This document shows positions 31,581 through 41,784 of a DNA stretch of 64,000 nucleotides, piece after piece. A program made the position numbers and the translations under genes. The DNA is taken from assembly GCA_022410635.1 (NCBI GenBank), contig JAJVDF010000217.1, positions 843,853 through 907,852 of the forward strand, read 5' to 3'. Below the pieces are notes generated by a model, which did no database searches, was not told the origin of the DNA, and saw only the letters and a program-made list of their open reading frames with translations. This stretch comes from Tretioscincus oriximinensis. Its lineage: Eukaryota > Chordata > Lepidosauria > Squamata > Gymnophthalmidae. How positions within the stretch are numbered: position 1 is the first letter of the stretch; each line of letters begins with the position of its first letter.

Positions 31581-32325
31581 CTTATTTGTTGCACTCATCA
31601 TTTATCGGTACATCGCTTCAATATGAGCTCTTTGTGGCTACTCCTTAATTCCTGAAAAGACTCATCAGGCAACAGGAATCTCATGTTCTCACGATCCATG
31701 AAATATAGTCATATCTTCCTATGACCAGACCCCCAGTAGTGCCATCTTGGCGAGACTATTCTGATGACTTAAGAAAATAAAATTAAAATCCTATCGAACT
31801 CATAAAACCCATCATTTCCACTAGTAAGTGCTAAAATAATCCAGTTTCTCCAGAGACACATCAGGGGAAATGAGGACAAGTAATGATTAAGCTAGTAGGA
31901 ATTTTACTCATGGCAAATGTGTAAAGTTACTGAGCTGCTCAGAATTATATTACTAGCTAGCAGAATAAGCCCACTGCATTATGGCAATGCAATGGGCTCT
32001 AGCTACCCTTCCCCCTTGGCCCCACCTATGCCTCCACTCACTCACTCACTCACTCACTCACTCACTCTCACCCTTCCCTCAGTTGCCCCGTTCATCCTTC
32101 CACCTAGTCTGTCCCTCCCTTGCCTCAACCCAGCCCTCATTTAAAACCCTCCTTTTCACCAATTGGGAGCTTAGAGTTGCAGCCCCCAGTCTGGGTTCTG
32201 GATTATAAGGATTATAATGCATTATATTACTAATTTCAAGTATTACAGATTTGCTTGTTTAACAAATTCCAGGTTTTCACTTATGGCACTCAAAAAATGA
32301 TCTCTCTTCAGATTCAATGGCATGT
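31581..32325. other. Mostly unmatched; (CTCA)n at 32036-32067
   Basis: The tetranucleotide run CTCACTCACTCACTCACTCA is embedded in a C/T-rich block. The short frames over it are artefacts of the repeat. Confidence 0.5.
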
Positions 32326-32326
32326 A

Positions 32327-32540
32327 GGCCCCGTCCACACTGGATATACCTCAGAACGGGGTTCTGCCACCTGCATGCTAGTGGTGCCTATGGCAGGCCA
32401 CGCATGGGGCCTGCCATAGTCTATACTGGCATGTGGATGGCCAAGCTTGGAATGGGCCTAACAGAGTCTGCACCAACATGCATGTGACAGGCTCCCATTC
32501 CAAGATATATCCTGGAATCACGCCCAGTGTGGACAGGGCC
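32327..32540. mobile_element. Class G palindromic MITE-like element, complete copy
   Basis: Terminal inverted repeats: GGCCCCGTCCACACTGG at the left and, read on the minus strand from the right end, GGCCCTGTCCACACTGGGCG. The internal hairpin arms are CACCTGCATGCTAGTGGTGC/TATGGCAGGCC and GGGCCTGCCATAGTCTATAC/TGGCATGTGGATG. There is no coding capacity, so it is non-autonomous. The flanks read GTA at the left and TTA at the right, so any target duplication is unclear. Confidence 0.75.
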
Positions 32541-32613
32541 TTATGACTCTTAGGTGTGGAATGACCGTTATACTAGGGAAAGCCCAGGCATTCGCATTTA
32601 TTCAGTCACTCAC

Positions 32614-32734
32614 TTTTGTAGGAATTCTTCAAGGCCACATAATTTGAGGACAAAGTCGTCCACGTCAATACCATGCAGTTCATCGTGGACATAACACAAC
32701 GTTTGATAGATGAGCAAGTCTACTGTGGAGGAAC
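32614..32734 (-). CDS. PIK3C2B: PIK3C2B coding exon 4, Ras-binding domain
   Basis: 121 bases from a CCTTAG acceptor to a GTGAGT donor, encoding about residues 396-436. SSTVDLLIYQTLCYVHDEL and DDFVLKLCGLEEFLQ are hallmark Ras-binding-domain residues of class II PI3Ks. The exon leaves in phase 2 (AA completed by C in exon 5, giving Asn). A full-length palindromic MITE-like element ends about 70 bases on its donor side. Confidence 0.96.
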
Positions 32735-32934
32735 CTAAGGAAAGAGGGGGAAATATGTATGTAAGACAGTATGATGATGATTTAGCTTTGGCTGAAAAAA
32801 CAACTTTCGATCTCTTGAAATTGGGTGAGGGGGCATCCAAGTGGCAAATGCAATTTAAGCAAGGGCAAAGAACCCCAGCTACTCCCACCACCTGATGGCA
32901 ACCAAGAGCTGTCCGTGACAGAGCAGGAAAGGGA

Positions 32935-33850
32935 TCATGGACAGTTCCATGAAGACGTCAATCCAGTGTGCAGCAGCAGCAGCAATAAAGGAAATTCCAT
33001 GTTGGGGATAATTAGGAAAGGAATTGAAACCAAGTCAGCAAGTGTTGTTTTGCCACTTTATAAATCTGTGGTGGGGCCCCATTTGGAATCCTGTGTACAA
33101 TTCTGGTCACCACATATCAAAAAGGATATTGTGGAATTGGGGAAGGAGTAGAAAAGGGCAACAAGAATGATTAGGGGCCTGGAGCCTATGAAATCCAGCT
33201 GCAACGTCTGGGCCTCTTCAGCCCTGAAAGACAGCATTTGAAAGGTGAACAAATGGTAATGTTCATTTATGTTTGTTTGTTTATACCCCGCCCTATACCT
33301 GAAGGTCTCAGGGCAGCCAACCNTAAAAACAACAAAATTGACATTAAAAACAGTATAAAACAATACGTTATGAAATCAAGCTGCAACATCTGGGCCTCTT
33401 CAAGCTTCGCAACATGGCGTTTAAGAGAGGATCTGGTTGAAGTGTAAAAAATCATGCATGGGATGGATAAGGTGAATAGACACAAATTATTTTCTCTGTC
33501 ATATACTAGGACCAGGGGGCATCTCTTAAAACTGTTGGGCAGAAGAGTGGGGACAGGCAAAGGAAAGTATTTTTTCACTCAGAGAATCATCGGCCTGTGG
33601 AATTTACTTCCAGAGGAGGTGTGGTAGCCAGCAGCCTGGATAACTCTAAGAGAGGACTAGACAAGTTCATGGACATCAAGGGTATAAATATCCACTANGG
33701 TGGAATCTTTTGAAACTGCCTCCGGGATGGAGCAACAGGCAGAATTCCTGAAATAAATACCATTTGCTGGGCAGCAGGTGGGCCACTGTGGGGGACCGGA
33801 GGCTGGACAAGATGGGCTCCGGCCTGATTCATATGTTCGTAAGAAAAAGT
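32935..33850 (+). repeat. Long CR1/L3-type LINE copy (class A), sense, interrupted
   Basis: About 900 bases covering the last part of ORF2 (GIETKSASVVLPLYKSVVGP, then HLESCVQFWSPHIKKDIVEL) and the C-terminus and 3' UTR to 33845. It is interrupted at 33250-33372 by a SINE tail (TTTGTTTGTTTATACCCCGC, TATACCTGAAGGTCTCAGGG). An ATGAAATC..AGCTGCAAC segment is present on both sides of this insert. Frames are broken. Confidence 0.85.
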
Positions 33851-34310
33851 ACAGGGCAGGTAAAGAAAGCAAATTACCTTCTTGAGCCCAACGACTAAAT
33901 ATATCAGTTTTATTCTGGGGATGGCGCCAACACTTTTTGCCAGCNTGAAATATCCCACCAACCAAGGTGAGGAGCTGAAGTATCAACTTTTTGAAAAAAC
34001 ACACAAGAAGAAACATTAAATGCCGGGGAAAGACAAACCACCTTTCTGAAATGTTTGCCTCCGTTTTATGAAGCTAAGGAAACCTTAAAATAAAACAACA
34101 GCTTNTGGTAATTAGGCTCCCGCCTTAGCATCCCCCACAGACCTCTGGTTCCTCAGGCTTCCTGACAGCTGCTTGCTTGATAACAAAAACCACACAGCTT
34201 AAAATGCATTTATACAATTACAGGCGACTTTGGCCCTATCAGCACNGCCCAGGCTGCAGGCTGCAGGTTTGAGCTGGTGCAAATGAAAGCAGCACTTGCC
34301 ATGGGAACCC
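33851..34310. other. No recognisable feature
   Basis: Intron 3 sequence, nothing recognised. Confidence 0.4.
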
Positions 34311-34315
34311 CCCAC

Positions 34316-35190
34316 CCCGAGATGGAGCCATAGGCAGTCGAGAACAAGTGGAGTTTTTCCCTTCTTCTGCGTNAGACTTCCCAGGTACAATTGGTGGGCC
34401 AGTGTAGACTATGGCAGACCCTAGTTGGCTCATCCACGTGCCAGTGTAGATTATGGCAGACCTTATTCGGGGCCTATCACAGGCTACACGAGCCTGTATG
34501 TAAGAACATAAGAAGAGCCATACTGGATGGGGCCAGAGCCCACCAAGTTGAGCATTCTGTCCCACACAGAGGCCCACCAGGTGATCCTGGGCAGCCTGGA
34601 CAAAGGAAAGCAGAATATATCCCTTTTCACGACTCCCTGCAAGGGACACTTCAGGAGCACTACCTGTTGCTCCATCCTGGGGGCAGCATCCAGACATCCA
34701 TCCTAGGACCCATTTATACCCTTGGAGTCCATGAACCTGTCTAGTCCTGTCTTGAAGCTATCCAAGCTGTTAGCTACCACTACCTCTTCAGGAAGTAAAT
34801 TCCACAGGCCGATGAAAAAATACTTTCCTTTGTCTGTTCTCACTTTCCTGCCCACAGGTTACAAGGGGGGGGGGGGGGCTGGTCCTGGTGTTGTGTGTGA
34901 GAGAAAACATTTTTCCCTATTCACCTTGTCCATCCCACGCAGGATTTTGTTCACTTCAATCAGATCACCTTTCAAACGTCGCCTTTTGAGGCTGAAGAGG
35001 CCCATGTGGATTGCAGATCCATATTCTAAGAATTGAGAACAGGTGAGGGTTTTGCCTTCTTCTGTTCCAGACTGTCCAGGTGCAACTGGTGGGCCACTGG
35101 GTGAGACAGGAGGCTGGATTAGATGGGCCGTGGCCCAATTCAGTAAGGCATTTCTTTTGTTGTTATGTATACGCTCCTCTTATGTTCATA
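34316..35190. repeat. CR1/L3-type LINE mosaic: plus, hairpin, minus, plus
   Basis: 34316-34402 is a sense 3' UTR piece, 34403-34497 a class G hairpin, and 34498-35032 a long antisense copy starting at GTAAGAACATAAGAAGAGCC. 35033-35190 is a sense 3' end (GAGAACAGGTGAGGGTTTTG ... AGGCTGGATTAGATGGGC). A G-run at 34866-34878 interrupts the antisense copy. Confidence 0.8.
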
Positions 35191-35314
35191 CAAGGAGAAT
35201 GCCTCAGAATAATCTTGGGAGTTCTTCTGAGATCTACGTGCTCTGAATTATAAGGGAAAGGCTTTGGGGGTTGCTCTTAAGTGTTTGCTTCGATAGCAAA
35301 CGACTATAAAAGGC

Positions 35315-35590
35315 ATCTCAGTTTCATACCCGCCCTTCTCACGCGAAGGGACTCAGAGCGGCTTGCAAGGCTAGTTTTCGCCCGAAGGCTTATATCTATT
35401 CTATCTTCCCCACGAGATTAGTGGTGGTACTCATGAATCTACTTGGAATGAGATTGCAAATCTACTTTCTTTCAAACAGCTGCATTAGCTGAAACAGAAG
35501 CCACTGGGGGGCGCTCACGCCTCTCCATGGCTGACGCAGGGCTTCGAGAATGGATTTCTCACATGAAACTCTGCCTCCTAACCTTTGCGT
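35315..35590 (-). repeat. Class E SINE-like repeat
   Basis: CATACCCGCCCTTCTCACGC, GAAGGGACTCAGAGCGGCTT, TATTCTATCTTCCCCACGAG, GGTGGTACTCATGAATCTAC, CAGGGCTTCGAGAATGG. The family matches 30515-30740 and 57815-58110. Confidence 0.65.
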
Positions 35591-35930
35591 CATTCGTGCC
35601 TATAATGACGAGTTCAGGGAGGTCAGACGGGAAAAAAGAACCCCAAGCTATTATTCCTATGCTTATAAATTGGTTATAAAAGATTAAATTTGACAGAGCA
35701 GGGTGGGTGGTTTTGCATTCTTCTGGTCTGACTATGTTTTTGTTTGATTATGTTGTGTGCGCATATGTACTTTTTGTTTTATTTAAAAACTTGTAAAAAA
35801 AATTGAAAACCAAAACCTAAGCCAGGCTCCGATCTGCTAGAAGCCATAACGCTGTATGCTTCTCCGCCTCGCTTCCCCTCCGAACACAACCTGGGCGTCC
35901 CCGTTCAGCGGGAAGAACCCTGACACTTAC

Positions 35931-36085
35931 AGTCGCAGGTGAAGGTGAGGGGCTCCTGGAGACTGTCATAGACCACCGTCACTTTCAAGCTGACCCCCTG
36001 GCCGAGGTGCTCAGGGCTGAGGTTGACCGCGCTCCACACAAAACCAGTAAGGGCGTAGTCCTTGGTACTGTAGCCCGATCTCAGT
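35931..36085 (-). CDS. PIK3C2B: PIK3C2B coding exon 3, start of Ras-binding domain
   Basis: 155 bases lying between a TCTACAG acceptor and a GTAAGT donor. It encodes about residues 344-396, including TGFVWSAVNLSPEHLG, LKVTV and LTFTCDC. These match the beginning of the PI3K Ras-binding domain of PIK3C2B. The exon leaves in phase 1. Confidence 0.96.
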
Positions 36086-36331
36086 CTGTAGACAAAGCAA
36101 GGCAGGGACAACGAGTCTTTGTCATCCAGATAAGAAGTCAAGCAAGGCCCCTGCCTCCGATTCCACTGGCCCNTGAATCCCTGCTTGCCTGTGCCATGGG
36201 CTCATCCTTAAGGCAGCCGGCTGCACACGGGCGGCTCACCTGAGGCCACATCCCCCACCTATGCGTTTGCCCTGCTTTACAAATGCNTTGGCTGCTCGTC
36301 CTCATTTGACTTGCCATTCAGCTGCTGCCTC

Positions 36332-36460
36332 GGGGCCTGTCCCCACTGAGCCTTATTTTAGGATATATCCCAGAAGAGGCGCCTGCCATCTACGTGCTAG
36401 TGTAGATATAATTACCCTAGAGATATAACTCAGAATAAGCTTCAGTGGGGACAGGGCCCC
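36332..36460. mobile_element. Class G element, short form with both termini
   Basis: The left end GGGGCCTGTCCCCACTGAGC, CTTATTTTAGGATATATCCC mirrors the right end, which on the minus strand reads GGGGCCCTGTCCCCACTGAA, GCTTATTCTGAGTTATATCT. The inverted termini are at least 35 bases long. The central hairpin is deleted to a single CATCTACGTGCTAGTGTAGA arm. Confidence 0.75.
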
Positions 36461-36935
36461 AGTTTGAATGAGGAGCCCCAGAAGCCACTGCTGCGCTTTC
36501 CTGACTACAGCCCCCAGAATTCCCTGTGACCCTGCCTATTCACCCCAGGCAGTCCCTGCACTCCAAGGACTAATGAAGTATTTACTAGCAGCTCTGGAGA
36601 GATTCTTCTCTGGGAATTTAAAATGGGGCCCTGTCCATACAGAGCCTTTTGCTGGGTAACATTTCAGAGGCTGGGAAAATTGCATGATATAAGGAGACCT
36701 TTAGAGNGCACAGAAGGCTGGACTGTGGATCCAGCCTCCAAAGCACTTTCTGCAGGGCGTGGGGAAATCGAACCTGAGATTCCAATCTAAATAGGAAATT
36801 CCAGGCCTTAACTGCCCCTTGAGGTGGGAAAGTCAATGAAACTGTGGCCAAATTAACAACAAATACACCTTGGACTTTAGCTACCAGGCTTGTGGTGCCC
36901 TAGTTGGGTCTTATGGGGCACAAGCACTTGGATAC
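36461..36935. other. Class G end fragment, otherwise nothing
   Basis: GGGGCCCTGTCCATACAGAG at 36624-36643 is a lone class G terminus; nothing else recognised. Confidence 0.4.
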
Positions 36936-36937
36936 CC

Positions 36938-37065
36938 GGCAAGGGAGGCTGGAAGCACCTTAGATCCGAACAAGAAAAAGGGAGGCGGCAGGAGCTTTTG
37001 TGCCCAGCTGCTTCAATCTTCTTTAAACTGGTCTCCTGCTGCCTCCCTTTTTCTTGCTAGTCCTT
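36938..37065. repeat. Class F repeat, head-to-head pair
   Basis: GGCAAGGGAGGCTGGAAGCA, AAAAAGGGAGGCGGCAGGAG face CTCCTGCTGCCTCCCTTTTT, CTTGCTAGTCC: an inverted pair with the hairpin region degenerate in the centre. Confidence 0.6.
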
Positions 37066-37470
37066 TCTTAAGGCAGGATTAGACAAGTCTGTGGACACCA
37101 AGGGGAGAAAGAGCTACAAGTATGGATCTTTTGAAACTGCCTCTGGAATCCAGCAACAGGGAGCAATCCTGAAATACCANTTGCAGGGAACTGAGAATAG
37201 ATGAAGATTTTGACTGCTTCTGTTCAGACACCCCGGGTGCAATTGTTGGGCCTCTGTTGTGAGACAGAACGGTGGACAAGATGAGCTCTGGCCCCTTTAG
37301 GCAGGGCTCCACTTATGACCTGCCATCCTTATGCTAGAGTAGACTATGGCAGGCCCCGACTGGGGCCTGCCATAGTCTATACCGGCATATGGATGAGCCA
37401 CTGTGTGAGACAGAAGGCTGGACTAGATGGGCTCCGCCCCCATTCAGCAGGACTCCTCTTACATTCTTGC
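37066..37470 (+). repeat. CR1/L3-type LINE 3' copy (class A) with class G hairpin
   Basis: 37066-37315 is sense ORF2 C-terminus and 3' UTR (AGGATTAGACAAGTCTGTGG, CACCAAGGGGAGAAAG). 37318-37392 is a class G palindrome (AGACTATGGCAGGCCCCGAC with GGGGCCTGCCATAGTCTATA). 37393-37470 is a second LINE 3' end. Confidence 0.8.
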
Positions 37471-37504
37471 TAGTATTCAAAATGATACAAGACCCTCCAT
37501 GCTA

Positions 37505-37585
37505 AAACTCCACAGCACCTGAAGAAATAGTTTTGTCTATGGAAGCTCCTGCTGCCTCCCTTTTTCTTCCTAGTTGCCAAGACTG
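37505..37585 (+). repeat. Class F repeat fragment
   Basis: CACCTGAAGAAATAGTTTTG, TCTATGGAAGCTCCTGCTGC, CTCCCTTTTTCTTCCTAG. Confidence 0.6.
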
Positions 37586-38690
37586 CATCGCCACATCATT
37601 TATTTATTCCAATGTAGTTGCATATTCCAACTGTGGGGAATTTATTCCAGAACATCTGTGCTTTATCATGGAATACCACGTTATAGTAGTACCAAGGCCT
37701 CGTGGGGTTGAGGGCTTCTTTGCTAGAAGATGATGTGGGGGGAGACGAGGCTACATCTCGCCAGCCTGACTCTTCTCTGCCTGATCCAGGCATTGCTACA
37801 ACAAATATCATTTTTTAAATGCCATGGCACGCCACAGACACACGGGGATGCCAGTGGACAGGGCCAGAAGCACCTGCAGGCCNGATGAAAGGGCTCTGTG
37901 AGCTGCCCCGGGCCTGCGAGCCATGCTTTCCCCACCCCTGCTCTAAGGCACCGGCAGGCCTCCATTGCTGGGTATTTGCATTGCCATTTTTATTTTTATT
38001 CTTTTTTAAAAATTATTATTATTATTGTTATTGTTAGTTATTTTTTTATTGTTATTATTAGTGAATAAATTTTATTGGTTTTCCACAATACCATACAGTC
38101 AAATTAAAGTATCAGTGCAATAATACAAAATATGAAAGAGAAAAATAAGAAAATAACAAGCCCTATTTCTTATTTCATTTCCCCTTCCCCTTGTTATCCC
38201 CTCCCTCCATCACAGTTGGAATATTCATTTTTATTGCTTGTTCTCTTATTTTCTACATAAGTTCTCGTCTTTTCCCATTTTTCTTTGCACAACCTAATTT
38301 TCTCTACATCCCCTCATTAAATATTCCTGTATTTCTAATAGCCACAGCAATCGTATCTAATATATATCCGTATCTTGCTCTTAATTCCCATTTTGATTTG
38401 TCCTGCCACCCTCTTAAAAGTACGATTTGTGCACATGATGTTAAATTTTGATTACTTCTTTTTCCAGGGGAACAAATAAACTGAAACTGGCTTTAGTTCG
38501 GCTACAAAACTGGAGCCCTGGCAATGTAACCAAGGGAGGTTTCTGACTAAGCTATGCAGACACAAGAAGTGAAGTTTCACAACACATGGCACTAATGTAA
38601 ACAGCAAACAGAAAATACAAGGAAACTCCTACTGGAAAAAACTATAAGAAAGACAGAGATAAACACGAGCAAGTTTCAGAGAAATGGCCG
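37586..38690. other. Unmatched; low-complexity TTA and C/T-rich tract
   Basis: 37990-38060 is (TTA)n-like. 38060-38450 is strongly T/C-rich on the plus strand. It may be part of an old LINE 3' region but I could not match it. Confidence 0.4.
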
Positions 38691-38694
38691 TATT

Positions 38695-38825
38695 AGCCTT
38701 TGTCCAGCAAGTCCAGCAAGGGGGCTTGTAGTATTTGAAGAAGACTCCTTGTATTCAAAAGCTCACACCGCCTGCCTTTGTCTTGTGAGCCTCTGAAGTG
38801 CATTCAGACCCCCTTGCTGGACCTA
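38695..38825 (+). repeat. Class F element with matching inverted termini
   Basis: Begins GTCCAGCAAGGGGGCTTG and ends GACCCCCTTGCTGGACC, so its ends are inverted copies. The core is TTTGAAGAAGACTCCTTGTA, TTCAAAAGCTCACACC. It looks like a short, complete unit. Confidence 0.65.
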
Positions 38826-39004
38826 TGAGAATGTTTGAATCAGTTGTCAGCTGCAATGATCTGTGGATCTTCCATCTTATTTATAGCCCTTTNGCTGGAA
38901 CAGCTGAAGCCTGGGTGTTGCCTCATTACTCAAGCTCTCTCAGCTGCACTCATTAACATTTTCTGTGCTTGCTTCTCTTTTCAGTGAGTTGCAGAACCTT
39001 GAGT

Positions 39005-39272
39005 ATTTTTTTTTATTAATATTTTATTTGTACTTATATCCCGCCCTATACCCAAAGGTCTCAGGGTGGCCAACCATAGGGTGGCAGACATAGCTTTTTG
39101 TTGCTTTCTCCAAAACAGACACCCTGTGGAGTAGGTGAGGCTGAGAGTGTTCAAAGAACTGTGACTGGCTCAAGGTCACCCAGCTGGCTTTCATGGAGTG
39201 GGGAATCGAACCAGGAGGCTACCAGGTACAACTACAACACTCTAACCACTACACCAAACTGGCTCTCAGTCT
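39005..39272 (-). mobile_element. Sauria-like SINE, full length
   Basis: On the minus strand it starts GAGAGCCAGTTTGGTGTAGT with an A-box TGGTGTAGTGGTT and a B-box GGTTCGATTCC, i.e. an RNA polymerase III tRNA-type promoter. The body (CACCCTGTGGAGTAGGTGAG in plus) and the CCGCCCTATACCC / TTTATT tail follow. This is the best copy in the window. Confidence 0.85.
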
Positions 39273-39478
39273 GTTTGATGGAACAGGAATATCAATCTGT
39301 TCCTCTCCTTTCTTAGCTACGGTTCCAGAGGAACAGCAGCCTGTGGGCTCAGGGACCCCTGGTAGGCTGTTGATGGCCAGAAACACAAACCCATCAGGGT
39401 CTTCCTCACCCACGTCCTCCCTGGATGAGGAGGGGGACATGACACCCAGGGGGCAAAAGGGCCTAGTTTAGTACTTAC

Positions 39479-39579
39479 ACGTCTAGCATGTGGCAGAAAG
39501 CAGCAACTTCTTCATCCTTCTCTTCAGAAACTTCAAATAACTCATAGCCGTTGGCTACAGGATGACGCTGAGAAGTGGC
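39479..39579 (-). CDS. PIK3C2B: PIK3C2B coding exon 2 (residues 311-344)
   Basis: 101 bases, entered in phase 0 after an AG at 39581-39580 and left in phase 2 before GTAAGT. The translation contains VANGYELFEVSEE and DEEVAAFCHMLD, nearly identical to vertebrate PIK3C2B just upstream of the Ras-binding domain. It continues in frame into exon 3 (GT plus A makes Val). Confidence 0.95.
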
Positions 39580-39880
39580 CTGGAAGGAAAGCCAAGAGAG
39601 AAGAAGAAATTGTATCATTCGTTTCAGTTAGCCAGGACTGGGGCCCTGCAGCAGCCAAGCTCGTATTCCTTTCAGTCCCAGAAGAACGCAAAAGTGCACT
39701 TAGGCTTGTTCCACAACGCCGTTTTCTCCCCTTTTTTATTCGGCTTCCTCCCAAAAAGTTTTCCGATGTCAAAAGACCTTGGGGCAAACGCAAAGAGGTC
39801 TGCACCTGGAAGGAGGAACTGGGCACTCTCTGTTGCAACAAGAAGCATCTACAGCGTACGTGGAGCCATATGGTTGCCCA
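39580..39880. other. No recognisable feature
   Basis: Intron 1 next to exon 2; nothing recognised. Confidence 0.4.
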
Positions 39881-39884
39881 TGGA

Positions 39885-40190
39885 AGCCANTTCCAGAAGA
39901 AGGGGTGGCAGCTGGATAAAGCCTGGATAACTTTAAGATAGGATTGGATAAATTCATGGAAGCCGCGTGTATTAATGGCTACCAGGACGGATGTCTTGGT
40001 GCTGCTTCTGGGGTGCAGCAACAGGCAGAATTCCTGAATTGCCATTTGCAAGGAGTCAAGGACAGGTGAAGATTTCACCTCCTCCTTCTGCTTGGGATGC
40101 CCAGGAGGTGCAATTGGTGGGCCACTGGGTGAGACAAAATGGACTGGGTAGGCTGTGGACTCCGCTTAGGTTCTTATGTACTTATGTCCA
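39885..40190 (+). repeat. CR1/L3-type LINE 3' copy (class A), sense
   Basis: From the ORF2 C-terminal LPEEGV-like decayed reading through GGATAAATTCATGGAAGCC and CATTTGCAAGGAGTCAAGGA to the octamer tail TTCTTATGTACTTATG. Confidence 0.8.
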
Positions 40191-40209
40191 GATGAAGCTT
40201 AAGAATGAA

Positions 40210-40370
40210 TTCATATTGAGCTTTTTGTTGGGCTATTTCTTGGGACTGCCTTCCACATGCTATGGCAGATCCTGAGTGGCATGTGAATGAGCCATACAGG
40301 CCTGCCATAGACTACACTGGCATGCGGACAGCCAAGCTCTATTCTCAAGATGTGGGCCAGTGTAAAGCCA
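40210..40370. repeat. Class G palindromic element
   Basis: TTGGGCTATTTCTTGGGACT, CCACATGCTATGGCAGATCC, then CAGGCCTGCCATAGACTACA, CTGGCATGCGGACAGCCAAG and TATTCTCAAGATGTGGGCCA. Confidence 0.7.
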
Positions 40371-40737
40371 AGTGCAAATCCACACCCTATTGATTCTGCT
40401 TGTTCTTATTTCTCTTTGAATATTAGGCTGTTTTCTTAACTATTATTGACTTTGTTTTTAGATAAAAGAAGCATGTTTTGGTAACAGCAGAATTTGAGAA
40501 GCAAATGCCCTCGAACCGAAAGGGTGTAATTCAAAACATATCTGCTCCCAAGGAAATTCCATCATGATGAGACGTATTTACCATACCTCTAAGAAAATGT
40601 GCTGAGAATAAGAGCTAATAAGGGGTGTGAAAAATGTACAGAAAGAGAAAAGGAGAAAAGAAATTGATAGCATATTGGGATTCAGGAGCAGTTCAGTTTT
40701 CCAATCAGCCAAGCAAATTGGACAGAAGAAGGCAGAG

Positions 40738-41040
40738 TTACTTATTTATACCTTGCCCTATACTCACAGGTCTCAGGGTAGCCAACAATAAAAACAATAC
40801 AAAATTGATATATTAAAACGGGATGAAAACAGTACCTGAAGATGGGAAGAAAAATGGCATTTCTTCAACCAAAGATGTGCCTCTTCAAAGATCTTCTAAA
40901 AGAATACATGTAATGATCCAATCTTATCTTAAAAGTATTCAGGCTTTATCNAGCTATCACCACCTCTGGCACAATGGTGACTGGTGTACCCCTAGGGGAA
41001 GACTATTAGGTATAAATGTAAATAAATAATAAATATTCCT
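40738..41040. repeat. SINE tails and short LINE fragment
   Basis: 40738-40830 is an antisense SINE tail (TTATTTATACCTTGCCCTAT). 40905-40975 is an antisense class A LINE piece (CTATCACCACCTCTGG). 40985-41035 ends in AAATAAATAATAAATA. 40371-40737 shows nothing recognisable. Confidence 0.55.
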
Positions 41041-41111
41041 TAGACTTGGGGAAACCACCGAGAAAGCCCTGCCTTTTCCCTTTTCCCTGCCTTTTCTCTA
41101 GTACATACATC

Positions 41112-41555
41112 GCTACATAATGTGATTCAGCATAAATACTTGTATATAACAAGTGTGCAATTTATTCAATCTTAATATCAAATGTATATACATCCACAGT
41201 AACCTCTTACACATGTGTACTAATCTACATGCCATTCTGTTTACATCTACTAGTATGATATACTGACTGTCATCCTTCCAAGATAATCCAGGATTAGATT
41301 CCTATATAGATATGAACTTTTATATGGCATTTATTATTGTGTTCTTTTAAGCTGGCTGTTGATATAGATGGACTTTACCCTGGGCTGACTATATGATGAC
41401 AGAGACAGAGAAGTTGGACTCTTTTAGATTAGTACACATGTTTTAGAGGTTACTGTGTATATATATATACGTTTGATATTAAGATTGAATAAAATTGTAC
41501 ACTTGTTATAGACAAGTATTTATGCTGAGTCACATTGTGTAGTGACATATGTAGC
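41112..41555. repeat. Long inverted repeat, about 115-130 base arms
   Basis: Arm 1 (41112-41226) and arm 2 (41425-41555) are inverted copies. For example CAGCATAAATACTTGT, TATTCAATCTTAATATCAAA and ACACATGTGTACTAATC in arm 1 are matched on the minus strand of arm 2, with a few small indels. A 198-base loop lies between them. Sequence to the right (41560-41620) is shared with 15660-15710. Confidence 0.85.
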
Positions 41556-41775
41556 TGCATATCCGACTTTAAGGGGATACAGTGTTTGAGTATAGATTGG
41601 CTTGATTCTGTGTCCCCCTTGTCAGACATTTGGATTTTTCAATAGTACATACAGAATTCATAACGGATTCGACATTTAAAAATAGAATCCATAGTGGATT
41701 CTATATCAAAACTAGAATCCATAATGACAACAGAACAAACATTTGTGAGATATAATCATGGTATTTATTAATAGG
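41556..41775. other. Short local palindromes
   Basis: AGAATCCATAGTGGATTCT at 41684-41702, with related half-repeats on both sides (CATAACGGATTCGA, AGAATCCATAATGAC). The family is unknown. Confidence 0.5.
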
Positions 41776-41784
41776 ATACAAGGG

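Noticed and set aside
39055..39272. Possible tRNA gene, because A- and B-boxes are present
   Set aside because: The boxes belong to a SINE head followed by the SINE body and tail; no cloverleaf acceptor stem is formed.
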